Positions 37,327-46,050 of a DNA stretch of 64,000 nt are shown one piece after another. Position 1 is the stretch's first letter. Each line of letters starts with the position of its first letter. Origin of the DNA: Methanoplanus sp. FWC-SCC4 (GTDB taxonomy: Archaea > Halobacteriota > Methanomicrobia > Methanomicrobiales > Methanomicrobiaceae); NCBI RefSeq assembly GCF_032878975.1, contig NZ_CP043875.1, positions 558,001-622,000 on the forward strand, in the 5' to 3' direction. The notes beneath the pieces are model-generated. The model was not told the origin of the DNA. It searched no databases and saw nothing but the letters and a program-made list of their open reading frames with translations. Position numbers and translations under genes: made by a program.

Positions 37327-38550
37327 ATGAGCTGCTTAAAACCGGAAACTGTAATAATTTTTTTATCAATATTCTTTGCACTTTTAATTTTGCCATTTGT
37401 CGTCTCTGCAGGAGATGGAACACAAATATGGGGTTATGTAAATCCTGAAGGTGATCTTGCACCAGGACAGGAAACCTTTGTTCATTATACTGTGCAGTAT
37501 GATTTTGATTCTGATGCAGAATCTCTTCAGTTATATACAGATCTTCTAAGTCCAAAATGGCAGTTTGCAACAGTAATTGATGGTGCCAGACAGGAGATGC
37601 CAAAAAGATTTGGCAGGTATGAAACAATATCAGGATTTCAGCTTTATTATCCACGTACTTATCAGACACAGGTGGAGGTTAACCTGACCGGAACAGTTCC
37701 GGAGGTATCAGGGACTGCAAATTATAGTGTTTTGGAAGTTATTCACTACAATGCAGTGGGAGAGGAGGTCTCAAAAAATAGTGTTGAGAAAATATTTATC
37801 AACCCCGGTGATCTTGATATCCTTCAAAACAGGTTAGAAAACGATCTTGAATCTCTAAGGAAAGAAATCGATATTTTGCGTGAAACAGGGGCTGATGTTA
37901 AATCTGCCAAAATAAAATATTTGGATGCATTAAATGCAATATCAGCTGCAAAATATTCTGAAACCTCTCAAAAAAGCAGTTATCTTTCTTTGGGGCATGC
38001 CCGTATTGATGAAGCAAAAAGTATTTTGGATGTGGAATCTGCAAAAAATTCAATAGATAAAGTGAAAAGAAAGGTAGAATCTGTTGATTCAATGGTTGAT
38101 TATTTTGAGAACAATAAGGGACTTTTAAAAGATTCACGCGTTTGGGTTATAAAATCATACAATGATAATGCAAGAACTATTCTGGTTCTTGCTGAAGATA
38201 AGTTTCTAATAAAGAATTATGATCAGACGAGAATTTACGCAGATCAGGCCGCAAAAAAAGCGGATGAGGCTTATAGTTATGCTATAAGTCTTAATAACAA
38301 ACTTGGTCTTGACGTCCCAACACCTGATAATTCAAATTTGATACCTGCGGCAACCAAAAATCATGATACTCAAAATCCTTCTAATTCTGTGTCCATAACA
38401 AACACGGGGGAATTAGATGATATTGATGAAATCCTCCATTCCGATGTCAATGTGGAAAGTTTCCTGAAGATTCTTGGTAAAACAAAAGATATGATTTTTG
38501 ATGTTATGGATTTCCTGAATGATTTAATGGCTCTGGCTTCTGATAACTGA
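37327..38550 (+). CDS. Secreted protein with beta domain and long coiled coil
   Basis: Unrecognised 407-residue protein. Signal peptide about 1-28 (hydrophobic core IIFLSIFFALLILPFVVSA). Then a beta-rich domain with several aromatic repeats (VHYTVQYDFDSDAESLQLYTDL), and from about residue 160 to 330 heptad-like helices (LQNRLENDLESLRKEIDILRETG and SAKNSIDKVKRKVESVDSM). A Ser/Asn/Thr linker and an acidic amphipathic C-terminus follow. Extracellular or envelope location is likely. It begins 48 nt after usp. The last 27 nt overlap the convergent cofD-like gene. Confidence 0.65.
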   Translation: MSCLKPETVIIFLSIFFALLILPFVVSAGDGTQIWGYVNPEGDLAPGQETFVHYTVQYDFDSDAESLQLYTDLLSPKWQFATVIDGARQEMPKRFGRYETISGFQLYYPRTYQTQVEVNLTGTVPEVSGTANYSVLEVIHYNAVGEEVSKNSVEKIFINPGDLDILQNRLENDLESLRKEIDILRETGADVKSAKIKYLDALNAISAAKYSETSQKSSYLSLGHARIDEAKSILDVESAKNSIDKVKRKVESVDSMVDYFENNKGLLKDSRVWVIKSYNDNARTILVLAEDKFLIKNYDQTRIYADQAAKKADEAYSYAISLNNKLGLDVPTPDNSNLIPAATKNHDTQNPSNSVSITNTGELDDIDEILHSDVNVESFLKILGKTKDMIFDVMDFLNDLMALASDN

Positions 38551-39411
38551 AAGAAGATCCCATGCCAGAGATTCTGCCCTGTTTCTGGAGGAAAGGGTTG
38601 TATCAAGATAAATAACATCCTTTTCCGTTTTGTCTTCCCTGATGTTTTTCACAGAAATGTCTGAGAAGGAATTGTATTTCTCTGTTATTTTTAGAAGTGA
38701 CGGGTATTTATCAGTACAAAAATCTTCAGGCAAATCCGGAGGAAATGCGATCGTAAAACTATTCTTTAGTGCTTTAATCATTCCTTCACATGCGAGAATG
38801 GGGGATATTGTAGTATTAAATCTGCCGGGTCCTACGATGACAGCATCACTTTGTTTAATAATATCTGATACATCTTTTGTTATTATGGGTTTTTTGAAAA
38901 AATCCAGATTAACAGATGCCCTGTTTTCCATGTCCCTGTCTTCTTTAAATCTTTGCCTGAATTCAAGGACATGCATTGTTTCCTCATCAACAGATACATA
39001 TGATGAATAGCGTGAATTTGAAACAGGCAGGATTTTTGATGTTATTTTTAAATTCTGACAGAGTATTTCACTGGCCTGCGTAAGATTCTTTTTATCCCTT
39101 AAGAGATCGCTTATCGCGATATGTAATGATCTTTCCTTATCCCCGACAGGATAGAATTCATCTCTGTGAATTTTGGTCAAAAAGTTTCCTGTTGAATAAG
39201 TGTCTCCCTTTATTCCTGACCACTTTGCTGTATTCAGGATGCCTGAAAAAAGAAAGATTAAATCATACAGATCAGGAGATACAAGATTTCCACTCATCCA
39301 GATATTGTCTGATGTATTGGCGATAACGGATATTTCATTATCATAATGGATTGTTCTAAAAGCTCTTATTAATTTTAAGGATTCGGGACCGCCGGAGATG
39401 AATGTAATCAT
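38524..39411 (-). CDS. CofD paralogue with altered active site
   Basis: A 295-residue homologue of 2-phospho-L-lactate transferase that aligns end to end with the true CofD at 40509-41417. The phosphate loop GGTGTPKL has become GGPESLKL. The Asp corresponding to D50 is Tyr (SPDLYD against SPDIDT). The Arg of GDRDR is Lys (GDKER). GPSNPVTSISPIL reads GPGRFNTTISPIL, and the SPFIGNEPISGPA loop is replaced. WGIKGDT-like (WSGIKGDT) and the general fold are kept. It may act on a different flavin or phosphate donor, or be regulatory. Overlaps the convergent secreted-protein gene. Confidence 0.75.
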   Translation of the reverse strand: MITFISGGPESLKLIRAFRTIHYDNEISVIANTSDNIWMSGNLVSPDLYDLIFLFSGILNTAKWSGIKGDTYSTGNFLTKIHRDEFYPVGDKERSLHIAISDLLRDKKNLTQASEILCQNLKITSKILPVSNSRYSSYVSVDEETMHVLEFRQRFKEDRDMENRASVNLDFFKKPIITKDVSDIIKQSDAVIVGPGRFNTTISPILACEGMIKALKNSFTIAFPPDLPEDFCTDKYPSLLKITEKYNSFSDISVKNIREDKTEKDVIYLDTTLSSRNRAESLAWDLLSVIRSQSH

Positions 39412-39523
39412 TTTTGTATAAATATCTGGTTATACAGAGATAAATTCATTTGAAACCGATATTTCGGAATTTGGAAAAGAGGGTGAAATTATGATATGAT
39501 TGTTTTGGTTTAAAAAATTGTTT

Positions 39524-40468
39524 TTATTCTATCATTTTATAATTTGGTTCCATTTTCCCAAGAACATCAAGGCTGTAATATTTCAGAAATGTTGCAAAAG
39601 GCACACTCATTAATAGTGCGACCGGAATTAAAAGTATTATAAATACAATCAAAAGGAGAACAAATGCAGCCTCACCTGCAGCAAAACCCAAAGCCAAAAG
39701 CGCCAGTATGAAGAATGGTATAGCGATAATCAGGGCGGCGATCATTATTGCAATGAACATAAGGAGCATTACAACAATTGAGAGGATAATTTTCATAACC
39801 AGATAGACAATCGTCTGCCACCAGTCTTTTTTCATAACACTCCAGCAGTGCTTCCAGCCTTCTATTATCCCGCAGTTTTCCCTGATCATAATAGGAACAA
39901 CAAAGTCGATTGTGAATAATGTTACAATAAGAACCGGGATTGATAAAAGAAATACCAATAAGAATACCGATATAATCGCTCCCAATATTGCTGTGTTTGG
40001 TATATCACCAAAGCCTGAGATTCCTGCAAACATCAGCAGACCGGCTATTATGATTATTGCAACAAAGGCGATTGCAAGCAAAATCTGAAATGCAAAAAGT
40101 CTTGCTCCTCTTCCAAGCTCCTGCCTGAAGAATTTTCTTAATGTGAATTCTTCTTTGGAAAGACAATCTACAAATACAAACTGGAATACGCTTGAAAGAT
40201 AACCAAATATCAGGGCAAGGAAGATTATCAGTGCAGTTATGGCAATAATAATCGGCATTATATTCATTATTTCATTAATGCCTGCACTATCTATGGAACC
40301 GTTTCCTGAGGGACTGGTAAACTGGAATGGATTTATTCCGGATATCCCCCCAACAAAAAATGATATTATTGCAATCCTTAACCATATGCTCCAGTTAAAT
40401 GGCCACAATAATGCTTTTGTTTTTGATATTGCATCATCTATGCTTGAAAATGCAAAGTAATCTGACAT
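39524..40468 (-). CDS. Polytopic membrane protein (DUF4013/DUF7544-like)
   Basis: A 314-residue protein with about six to seven hydrophobic segments, rich in Ile/Ala/Phe. The N-terminus FSSIDDAISKTKALLWPFNWSIWLRIAIISFFVGG is an amphipathic helix followed by TM1. A central conserved-looking block is FVVPIMIRENCGIIEGWKHCWSVMKKDWW, as in glycerophosphoryl-diester-linked DUF families. No enzymatic residues are recognised. It lies between the two cofD genes on the same strand, with 112 nt and 40 nt spacers. Confidence 0.7.
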   Translation of the reverse strand: MSDYFAFSSIDDAISKTKALLWPFNWSIWLRIAIISFFVGGISGINPFQFTSPSGNGSIDSAGINEIMNIMPIIIAITALIIFLALIFGYLSSVFQFVFVDCLSKEEFTLRKFFRQELGRGARLFAFQILLAIAFVAIIIIAGLLMFAGISGFGDIPNTAILGAIISVFLLVFLLSIPVLIVTLFTIDFVVPIMIRENCGIIEGWKHCWSVMKKDWWQTIVYLVMKIILSIVVMLLMFIAIMIAALIIAIPFFILALLALGFAAGEAAFVLLLIVFIILLIPVALLMSVPFATFLKYYSLDVLGKMEPNYKMIE

Positions 40469-40508
40469 CTTAAATAAACTGTGAAGAGGATGGTAATAAA
40501 TATAGAGG

Positions 40509-41417
40509 TCAGATCTTTTCCCTGAATACTTTTAGAATATCCTCTGCAAGTCTGCTGCTTACTTCCTCATTTATCATAAGTGTATCAAATTTAATGGCGT
40601 TTTTGATTATTTCACTGTCTCTTACGTCCTGAATAAAAAGATCAATGAAATCTTTGTATAATTCAAAAGTTCCTTTTGAAGTGGGAGGTAAATTCCATGC
40701 CTCCATAAGTTCTTTTGCAGGTCCGCTTATAGGTTCGTTTCCAATAAAAGGACTTATCGCAATGACATATTTTTCTTTCAGTGCTTCTTTAATTCCTTTG
40801 CATTCAAGTATTGGCGATATGCTTGTAACAGGATTTGATGGCCCGATTATTACAAGATCAGCCTCTTTGATTGCTGAGACTGCCTCTTTAGTGGCAACAG
40901 GTTCGGTCTTGTAGTATCTTACAATTTCTTTAATTGGAATTTTTCCTCTGTGTTTAACCCAGAATTCCTGAAAGTGAATTAAGCCGGAATTGGTTTTTAT
41001 GTTTGTTGTTATTTCTGAATCAGCCATAGGGATGATATTGGCTGAAATATTAAGACTCCTGCAGATCTGTTTTGTGGACTTTGTTAGAGAAATACCTGAT
41101 TTTAACATTCTTCCTCTTGCAATATTTATCGCACGATCGCGATCACCCATTGTCAGATAGGTGTCTTCCCCGATTTCTTTAAGAAAGTCATTTGTTATTG
41201 TGGTGTCTCCCTTAATGCCCCACCATGTATCTGTATTCAAAAGTCCTGCAAAAAGATACATAACAGTGTCAATATCAGGTGAAAGGTGACTTCCGTATAT
41301 CCACATATCCTCTGCAGTGTTTACAATAACGGAAATTTCATCATCCTGAAGATGATTTCTAAAGCCACGGATTAGTTTTGGTGTGCCTGTACCCCCGGAA
41401 AGGAAAGTAATCTTCAT
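40509..41417 (-). CDS. cofD: 2-phospho-L-lactate transferase
   Basis: Transfers the phospholactyl group from lactyl-2-diphospho-guanosine to Fo, giving F420-0. The canonical loop GGTGTPKL is at residues 8-15. D48 and D50 (SPDID), the GDRDR block (R93) and GPSNPVTSISPIL are present. Length 302 is normal. F420 is the hydride carrier of methanogenesis. It lies upstream of the DUF membrane protein and the cofD paralogue, all on the minus strand. Confidence 0.93.
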   Translation of the reverse strand: MKITFLSGGTGTPKLIRGFRNHLQDDEISVIVNTAEDMWIYGSHLSPDIDTVMYLFAGLLNTDTWWGIKGDTTITNDFLKEIGEDTYLTMGDRDRAINIARGRMLKSGISLTKSTKQICRSLNISANIIPMADSEITTNIKTNSGLIHFQEFWVKHRGKIPIKEIVRYYKTEPVATKEAVSAIKEADLVIIGPSNPVTSISPILECKGIKEALKEKYVIAISPFIGNEPISGPAKELMEAWNLPPTSKGTFELYKDFIDLFIQDVRDSEIIKNAIKFDTLMINEEVSSRLAEDILKVFREKI

Positions 41418-41589
41418 TATAATTCTGGTTATGAAAGTAATACTTAATATATCCTGCAGAATCAGTGTTTTGTTAAATAATTCCTTTTCTGTAAGAAAAA
41501 TAATAATATTTTGAAGGGACAGGATTGTCCTTGTTTATTGATGATTATCTAAATATAATTCATAAACTTTTTTTACAGATATTCATGCA

Positions 41590-41608
41590 ATACATTTATC
41601 ATAATGTA
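41590..41608. promoter_or_regulatory. Palindrome 1 upstream of the HD-domain gene
   Basis: TACATT (41591-41596) and AATGTA (41604-41609) form a perfect 6-bp inverted repeat around a TATCATA spacer. It lies about 80 nt before the HD gene. It could be an operator, but AT-rich sequence produces such pairs by chance. Confidence 0.35.
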
Positions 41609-41633
41609 TATTTGATTGATAAATGAATTAACT

Positions 41634-41653
41634 AATGAACATTTTTGTTCATT
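41634..41653. promoter_or_regulatory. Palindromic operator candidate upstream of the HD-domain gene
   Basis: AATGAACA and TGTTCATT are perfect 8-bp arms around TTTT. The site ends just before an AAAATTTAAGG TATA-like element (about 41657-41667), which itself lies about 25 nt before the ATG at 41686. That geometry suggests a leaderless promoter with a dyad operator at the BRE side. Confidence 0.5.
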
Positions 41654-41685
41654 GGACAAAAATTTAAGGCGGGTCGGCTTTTCAG

Positions 41686-42891
41686 ATGAAAATAATAAAA
41701 GATCCTGTTCATGGTTATGTTGAAGTGGATGAAAGAATTCTTCCACTTCTTGATTCAGTACCTGTTCAGAGATTAAGGTATATCAAGCAGCTTGGTTTTT
41801 CCCACATGGTATATCCGGGTGCAAACCATACCCGATTTGAGCATTCTCTTGGTACAATGCACCTTGCACGTCTTATGAGTCAGAGTCTGAATCTATCTTC
41901 TGAAGATGTAATGCTTGTTACAGTCTCGGCACTTTTGCATGATATAGGACATGGGCCATATTCCCACGCAACAGAAGGGATTATGGAGAAATATACAAAA
42001 AGGAGTCATCAGGAAATAAAACACCTGGTTACTGAGGGGCCGGTTGCAGAGGAGCTTTTTAGAATCGGCATCGAACCGGCAGAAATTTGTTCTATGATTG
42101 AGGGAGAACACAATCTTGCGGGAATAATTCATGGCGACCTTGATGTTGACAGAATGGACTACCTCCTGCGTGATGCACATTATACGGGAGTTCCATATGG
42201 GACAGTAGATGCACATCGCCTGATTAGAAGTTCAATAATTACGGATAAAGGTCTTGTATTAAAAGAGAACGGGATTAATGCCGCGGAGTCACTGCTTATT
42301 GCAAGAACACTAATGAGGCCTGCTGTATATTTTCATCATGTAAGCAGAATTGCAGAGGCGATGGTAAAAAAGGCAGCAATAGAACATTTAAAATCAATAG
42401 GATTTGAGAATACCGAGTATCTGTTAAATCTTTATGACGGATCCTTTTTTATGGAGATCTCAAATTCCGCTTCTGATGTTTCAAAAAGACTCATGAAATC
42501 ACTTTATCAACGAAATCTCTATAAAAGAGCGATCTACGTGGGGATGGATCAGGTAAAGTATTCATCCCTTTTAAAAGTGATTTCTCTTAAAGATGAGGAC
42601 AGCATAGCAGCGGTGGTTTGTGAGGCAACAGGTCTGCCTGATGAAAAGGTGCTTGTAGACATACCCGCTCTGCCATCATCCATGTCAATAGAAGTTCAGG
42701 TTAGAAACCATAATGATCTGTTGTCTCTGGAAAGCCTTTCTCCTTTAACAAAAACCCTCAATGAGACAAGAAAGCAACAGTGGCGTCTTGGCATATATAC
42801 AACTCCCGATAACAGGAGGATTGTTGAGGAAGCGGCATATGAAATATTAAATATAGAAAAACCAACAAAGCAGGACAAACTAATTATATAG
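41686..42891 (+). CDS. HD-domain phosphohydrolase (SAMHD1/dGTPase-like)
   Basis: A 401-residue metal-dependent phosphohydrolase. The HD motif residues are H (NHTRFEHSLGTMHLA), HD (LLHDIGHGPYSH) and D (GDLDVDRMDYLLRDA). The N-terminus KIIKDPVHGYVEVDERILPLLDS is the SAMHD1-like family opening. Relatives hydrolyse dNTPs to nucleosides and triphosphate, limiting dNTP pools. Activity on dNTPs is inferred. Regulated, probably, through the two palindromes upstream. Confidence 0.88.
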   Translation: MKIIKDPVHGYVEVDERILPLLDSVPVQRLRYIKQLGFSHMVYPGANHTRFEHSLGTMHLARLMSQSLNLSSEDVMLVTVSALLHDIGHGPYSHATEGIMEKYTKRSHQEIKHLVTEGPVAEELFRIGIEPAEICSMIEGEHNLAGIIHGDLDVDRMDYLLRDAHYTGVPYGTVDAHRLIRSSIITDKGLVLKENGINAAESLLIARTLMRPAVYFHHVSRIAEAMVKKAAIEHLKSIGFENTEYLLNLYDGSFFMEISNSASDVSKRLMKSLYQRNLYKRAIYVGMDQVKYSSLLKVISLKDEDSIAAVVCEATGLPDEKVLVDIPALPSSMSIEVQVRNHNDLLSLESLSPLTKTLNETRKQQWRLGIYTTPDNRRIVEEAAYEILNIEKPTKQDKLII

Positions 42892-42988
42892 ACAGCATAT
42901 TGTTTTCAATTGTGGCAGGAGTTATGAAAAAAGTGTATTATGAATTATTTCTAAAAAATTTGGAATCAAAAGGGGGAACTAAAATCTT

Positions 42989-43540
42989 ATGAAAAAGTAT
43001 GTCGTGGCAGTAACCGGTGCAAGTGGGATAATTTATGCAAGAAGACTTCTTGAGGTCCTCACAGATAAGGCCGATGTTTCAGTAGTAATTTCAGACATTG
43101 CCAAAAAAATAGCTGATTATGAGGAAGTGGATCTTTCCGGGTTTAATGCGGTCTATGTAGATGAAAATGATATGTTTGCGGATATTGCAAGCGGCTCTTT
43201 TAAATATGATGGTATGGTTATCATCCCGTGCAGTATGAAGACCCTTGCGGCAATAAGTGCGGGATTTTCTAACAATCTTATTACAAGAGCTGCAGATGTC
43301 TGTCTTAAAGAAGGGAGAAAATGTATCCTGATGCCAAGAGAGATGCCGTTTTCAAGAATACATCTGAAAAATATGCTGAATCTGACAGAGTCCGGTGCGA
43401 CAATAATGGTTATGAGTCCGGGATTTTACAATAAGCCAAAAACAATAGATGATCTTGTCGACATGGTTGTTGCAAGAGCCCTTGATCATCTGGGAGTTGA
43501 ACACAATATAGGTAAACGATGGAGTGGATATGATGCGTGA
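42989..43540 (+). CDS. ubiX: Flavin prenyltransferase
   Basis: Makes prenylated FMN by joining dimethylallyl phosphate to FMN; the product is the cofactor of UbiD-family decarboxylases. The N-terminus VAVTGASGIIYARRLLEVL binds FMN. The phosphate-site residues are in IIPCSMKTLAAISAGFSNNLITRAADVCLKEGRK, with PREMPFSRIHLKNML following. Length 183 is typical. A good GGGGGA ribosome site precedes it. The UbiD gene begins inside its 3' end, which ties cofactor supply to use. Confidence 0.94.
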   Translation: MKKYVVAVTGASGIIYARRLLEVLTDKADVSVVISDIAKKIADYEEVDLSGFNAVYVDENDMFADIASGSFKYDGMVIIPCSMKTLAAISAGFSNNLITRAADVCLKEGRKCILMPREMPFSRIHLKNMLNLTESGATIMVMSPGFYNKPKTIDDLVDMVVARALDHLGVEHNIGKRWSGYDA

Positions 43541-44777
43541 TTTTATAGAAAAAATGAGAGAAGAGGGTTTGGTTGTTGACATAGAAGATGAGGTTTCGTC
43601 CATTTTTGAAGCTCCAAAAATTGCTTCTAAGACGGATAAACTTGTATTTTTCCATAAACTCGACCGTAAACACAGGGCTGTTATGAATGTTACTGCAAGC
43701 AGGAAAGCTCTTTCACTTGCTCTTGGTTACTCTGAAGATCAAACTGTTCAGAATCTTTCAAAGGCTGAATACAATGGAAATCTAAAATCTGCCGGAAAAC
43801 TTCAGATGCACCATCCTGATTTGTATTCCCTTCCTATAATGAAACATTTCCCAAAGGATGCAGGCAAATATCTTACGTCTGCCATAGTATTTTCTGAATA
43901 TAAGGGTATAACTAACGCCTCTATTCACAGGATGCTTGTTCTTGATGACAAAAGGCTTGCCGCAAGACTTGTTGAAGGGCGTCATACACATAATCTTTTA
44001 AAAGCGGCACTTGCAGACGGTGAAAAACTTCCTGTTGCAATAATAATCGGTGCACATCCTGCTGTAACTTTTGCATCATGCACCCGTGTTCCTGAAGAAA
44101 AGGAACTACCTTTTGCAGCAGAACTTCTGGGTGGCGAGATTGATGTCTACGAATGTCCTAACGGAGTAAAAGTTCCTGATGCGGAAATTGTACTTGAGGG
44201 GTATATAACAGCTGAATTGGTTGATGAAGCACCATTTGTGGATATCACAGGTACTTATGACCCTGTAAGGCTTGGACCTGTTATAGAAATTACCGGTATG
44301 CATATCAAAAATGATCCGATTTATCATGGTATTCTTCCGGGTGGAAATGAGCATAAGCTCTTAATGGGAATGCCTTATGAACCAAAAATTTACCGTACTG
44401 TTTCAGGAGTTACAACAGTTCGCAATGTTTCACTTACAACAGGCGGATGTGGTTATCTTCACGGTGTTGTCCAGATTCGTAAAAACACAGAAGGAGATGC
44501 TAAAAATGCCATAATGGCAGCTTTTGCGGCCCATACCTCTTTAAAGCATGTTGTTATTGTTGATGAGGATATTGATCTTTTCAATATGGAGGATGTTGAA
44601 TATGCAATTGCAACCCGTGTAAGAGGGGATAAAGATATAATGGTAATTGAAGGAGTAAGAGGCTCTTCACTTGATCCCTGCCGCATTGGTGACGGTTTAA
44701 ATGTTAAGGTCGGTGTTGATGCGACAATGGTAATGGGAAAAGAAGATGAATTTATTAGAGCTACATGGGATGACTGA
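43533..44777 (+). CDS. UbiD-family decarboxylase, probable anhydromevalonate phosphate decarboxylase
   Basis: Prenyl-FMN-dependent decarboxylase (about 414 residues). Placed with ubiX and the phosphomevalonate dehydratase large subunit, it most likely decarboxylates trans-anhydromevalonate 5-phosphate to isopentenyl phosphate in the archaeal mevalonate pathway. UbiD features are the AIIIGAHPAVTFASCTRVPEEKELPFAAELLGG core and the metal/cofactor Glu in EIVLEG. I chose ATG 43533, 8 nt after GGAG; ATG 43530 and GTG 43524 are alternatives. Overlaps the end of ubiX. Confidence 0.88.
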   Translation: MRDFIEKMREEGLVVDIEDEVSSIFEAPKIASKTDKLVFFHKLDRKHRAVMNVTASRKALSLALGYSEDQTVQNLSKAEYNGNLKSAGKLQMHHPDLYSLPIMKHFPKDAGKYLTSAIVFSEYKGITNASIHRMLVLDDKRLAARLVEGRHTHNLLKAALADGEKLPVAIIIGAHPAVTFASCTRVPEEKELPFAAELLGGEIDVYECPNGVKVPDAEIVLEGYITAELVDEAPFVDITGTYDPVRLGPVIEITGMHIKNDPIYHGILPGGNEHKLLMGMPYEPKIYRTVSGVTTVRNVSLTTGGCGYLHGVVQIRKNTEGDAKNAIMAAFAAHTSLKHVVIVDEDIDLFNMEDVEYAIATRVRGDKDIMVIEGVRGSSLDPCRIGDGLNVKVGVDATMVMGKEDEFIRATWDD

Positions 44778-44782
44778 TATTT

Positions 44783-45943
44783 ATGTATCTTGACAAAGAA
44801 GACGAACTGATTTTAGCGGGTGAATACGGTGAAACACGCCAGAAAATGATGGAAATTCTGGTTGCACTGGGTAAGGTTTTCGGTGCTGAGGATCTTGTAC
44901 CTATCTCAAGTGCCCAGATAAGTGGCGCATCTTACAAAACAATAGGAAAATGGGGGCTTGAATGGCTTAACAATCTTGATGCACATGTTGCTGTTCCGTC
45001 TGTACTAAACCCTATCGGCATGCCGCGGGAAAATTGGGAAGAAATAGGCATTTCAAAAGAATTTGCAGACAATCAAAAAGAAGTGATAAATGCGTACAGG
45101 AGACTTGGAATAAAATTAGAGTGCACCTGTACGCCATATTATCTAAATATTACAAATTATGGTGATCATCTTGCCTGGTCTGAGTCTTCTGCCGTATCCT
45201 ATGCAAATTCCGTTTTGGGAGCAAGAACCAACAGGGAAGGCGGCCCATCTGCCCTTGCAGCGGCAATGATTGGAAAGACTCCTAATTATGGCCTGCATCT
45301 TTTTAAGAACAGGATGCCGGGAATTTCAATAGAGGTTGAAAAAGGCGAAGGTGTTCATGCAAATCATTACGGAGCTATCGGTTACCTTACCGGAAAACTT
45401 GTAGGTAACAAAATACCCCTCTTTAAGGACATAAGACCGTCAAGGGATCAGCTAAAGGCCCTTGGAGCTGCAATGGCGGCATCCGGGGCAGTTGCCCTTT
45501 ATCATGTCAAAGGAATAACTCCTGAAACAAAGCTTCCTACTTTTTCACAGGATCCTTCCGAAGTAATTACGATTGAACAGTCTGAAATAGATGCACTTTT
45601 CTCTGATATTGATGTTGATGCTGTTGCTGTCGGATGCCCGCATTGTTCACCTGATGAACTTGCCAAACTAGCAATGCTGCTTGATGGTGAGAAGGTAAAA
45701 AGACCTTTTTATATTTTTGTTGCAAAGGGTGTGAAAGATGCAAACCTTCAATATGTTTCAAAGATCGAAAAAAGTGGTGCAAGGGTAATTGAGGATACCT
45801 GCATTGTAGTTTCTCCTGCGATGGATAAATTTGAAACAGTGATGGTGGATTCAGGAAAAGCATATTCATATGTTCCAAACATGTGCGGCTGTAATGTTAG
45901 AATCGGCACAACTGAGGAATGTGTCCGTGTTGCAATAAGCTAA
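44783..45943 (+). CDS. Phosphomevalonate dehydratase large subunit (aconitase X)
   Basis: AcnX-type dehydratase converting mevalonate 5-phosphate to trans-anhydromevalonate 5-phosphate; it carries an iron-sulfur cluster. Cysteines for it can be seen in ECTCTPYYLN, GCPHCSPDELAKL and EDTCIVVSPAMDK, with MCGCNVRIGTTEECVRVA at the C-terminus. The 386 residues are the large subunit only; the small subunit is not in the window. It begins 5 nt after the UbiD-type gene, so ubiX, ubiD and this gene form one operon. Confidence 0.9.
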   Translation: MYLDKEDELILAGEYGETRQKMMEILVALGKVFGAEDLVPISSAQISGASYKTIGKWGLEWLNNLDAHVAVPSVLNPIGMPRENWEEIGISKEFADNQKEVINAYRRLGIKLECTCTPYYLNITNYGDHLAWSESSAVSYANSVLGARTNREGGPSALAAAMIGKTPNYGLHLFKNRMPGISIEVEKGEGVHANHYGAIGYLTGKLVGNKIPLFKDIRPSRDQLKALGAAMAASGAVALYHVKGITPETKLPTFSQDPSEVITIEQSEIDALFSDIDVDAVAVGCPHCSPDELAKLAMLLDGEKVKRPFYIFVAKGVKDANLQYVSKIEKSGARVIEDTCIVVSPAMDKFETVMVDSGKAYSYVPNMCGCNVRIGTTEECVRVAIS

Positions 45944-46050
45944 AAAATATTAATAATTTATATTTTTTAAGAAAGAATCCTGGCAATATCAGGATCTTAA
46001 AAATAAAAGATGCTTTTTTGAATTATATGATATAAATGTTAATTCTTATA

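Noticed and set aside
37327-38550. Long antisense frames under cdcH, mutS, mutL, aspS and the secreted protein genes
   Set aside because: They mirror real genes with strong family motifs; their translations lack known domains and ribosome sites.
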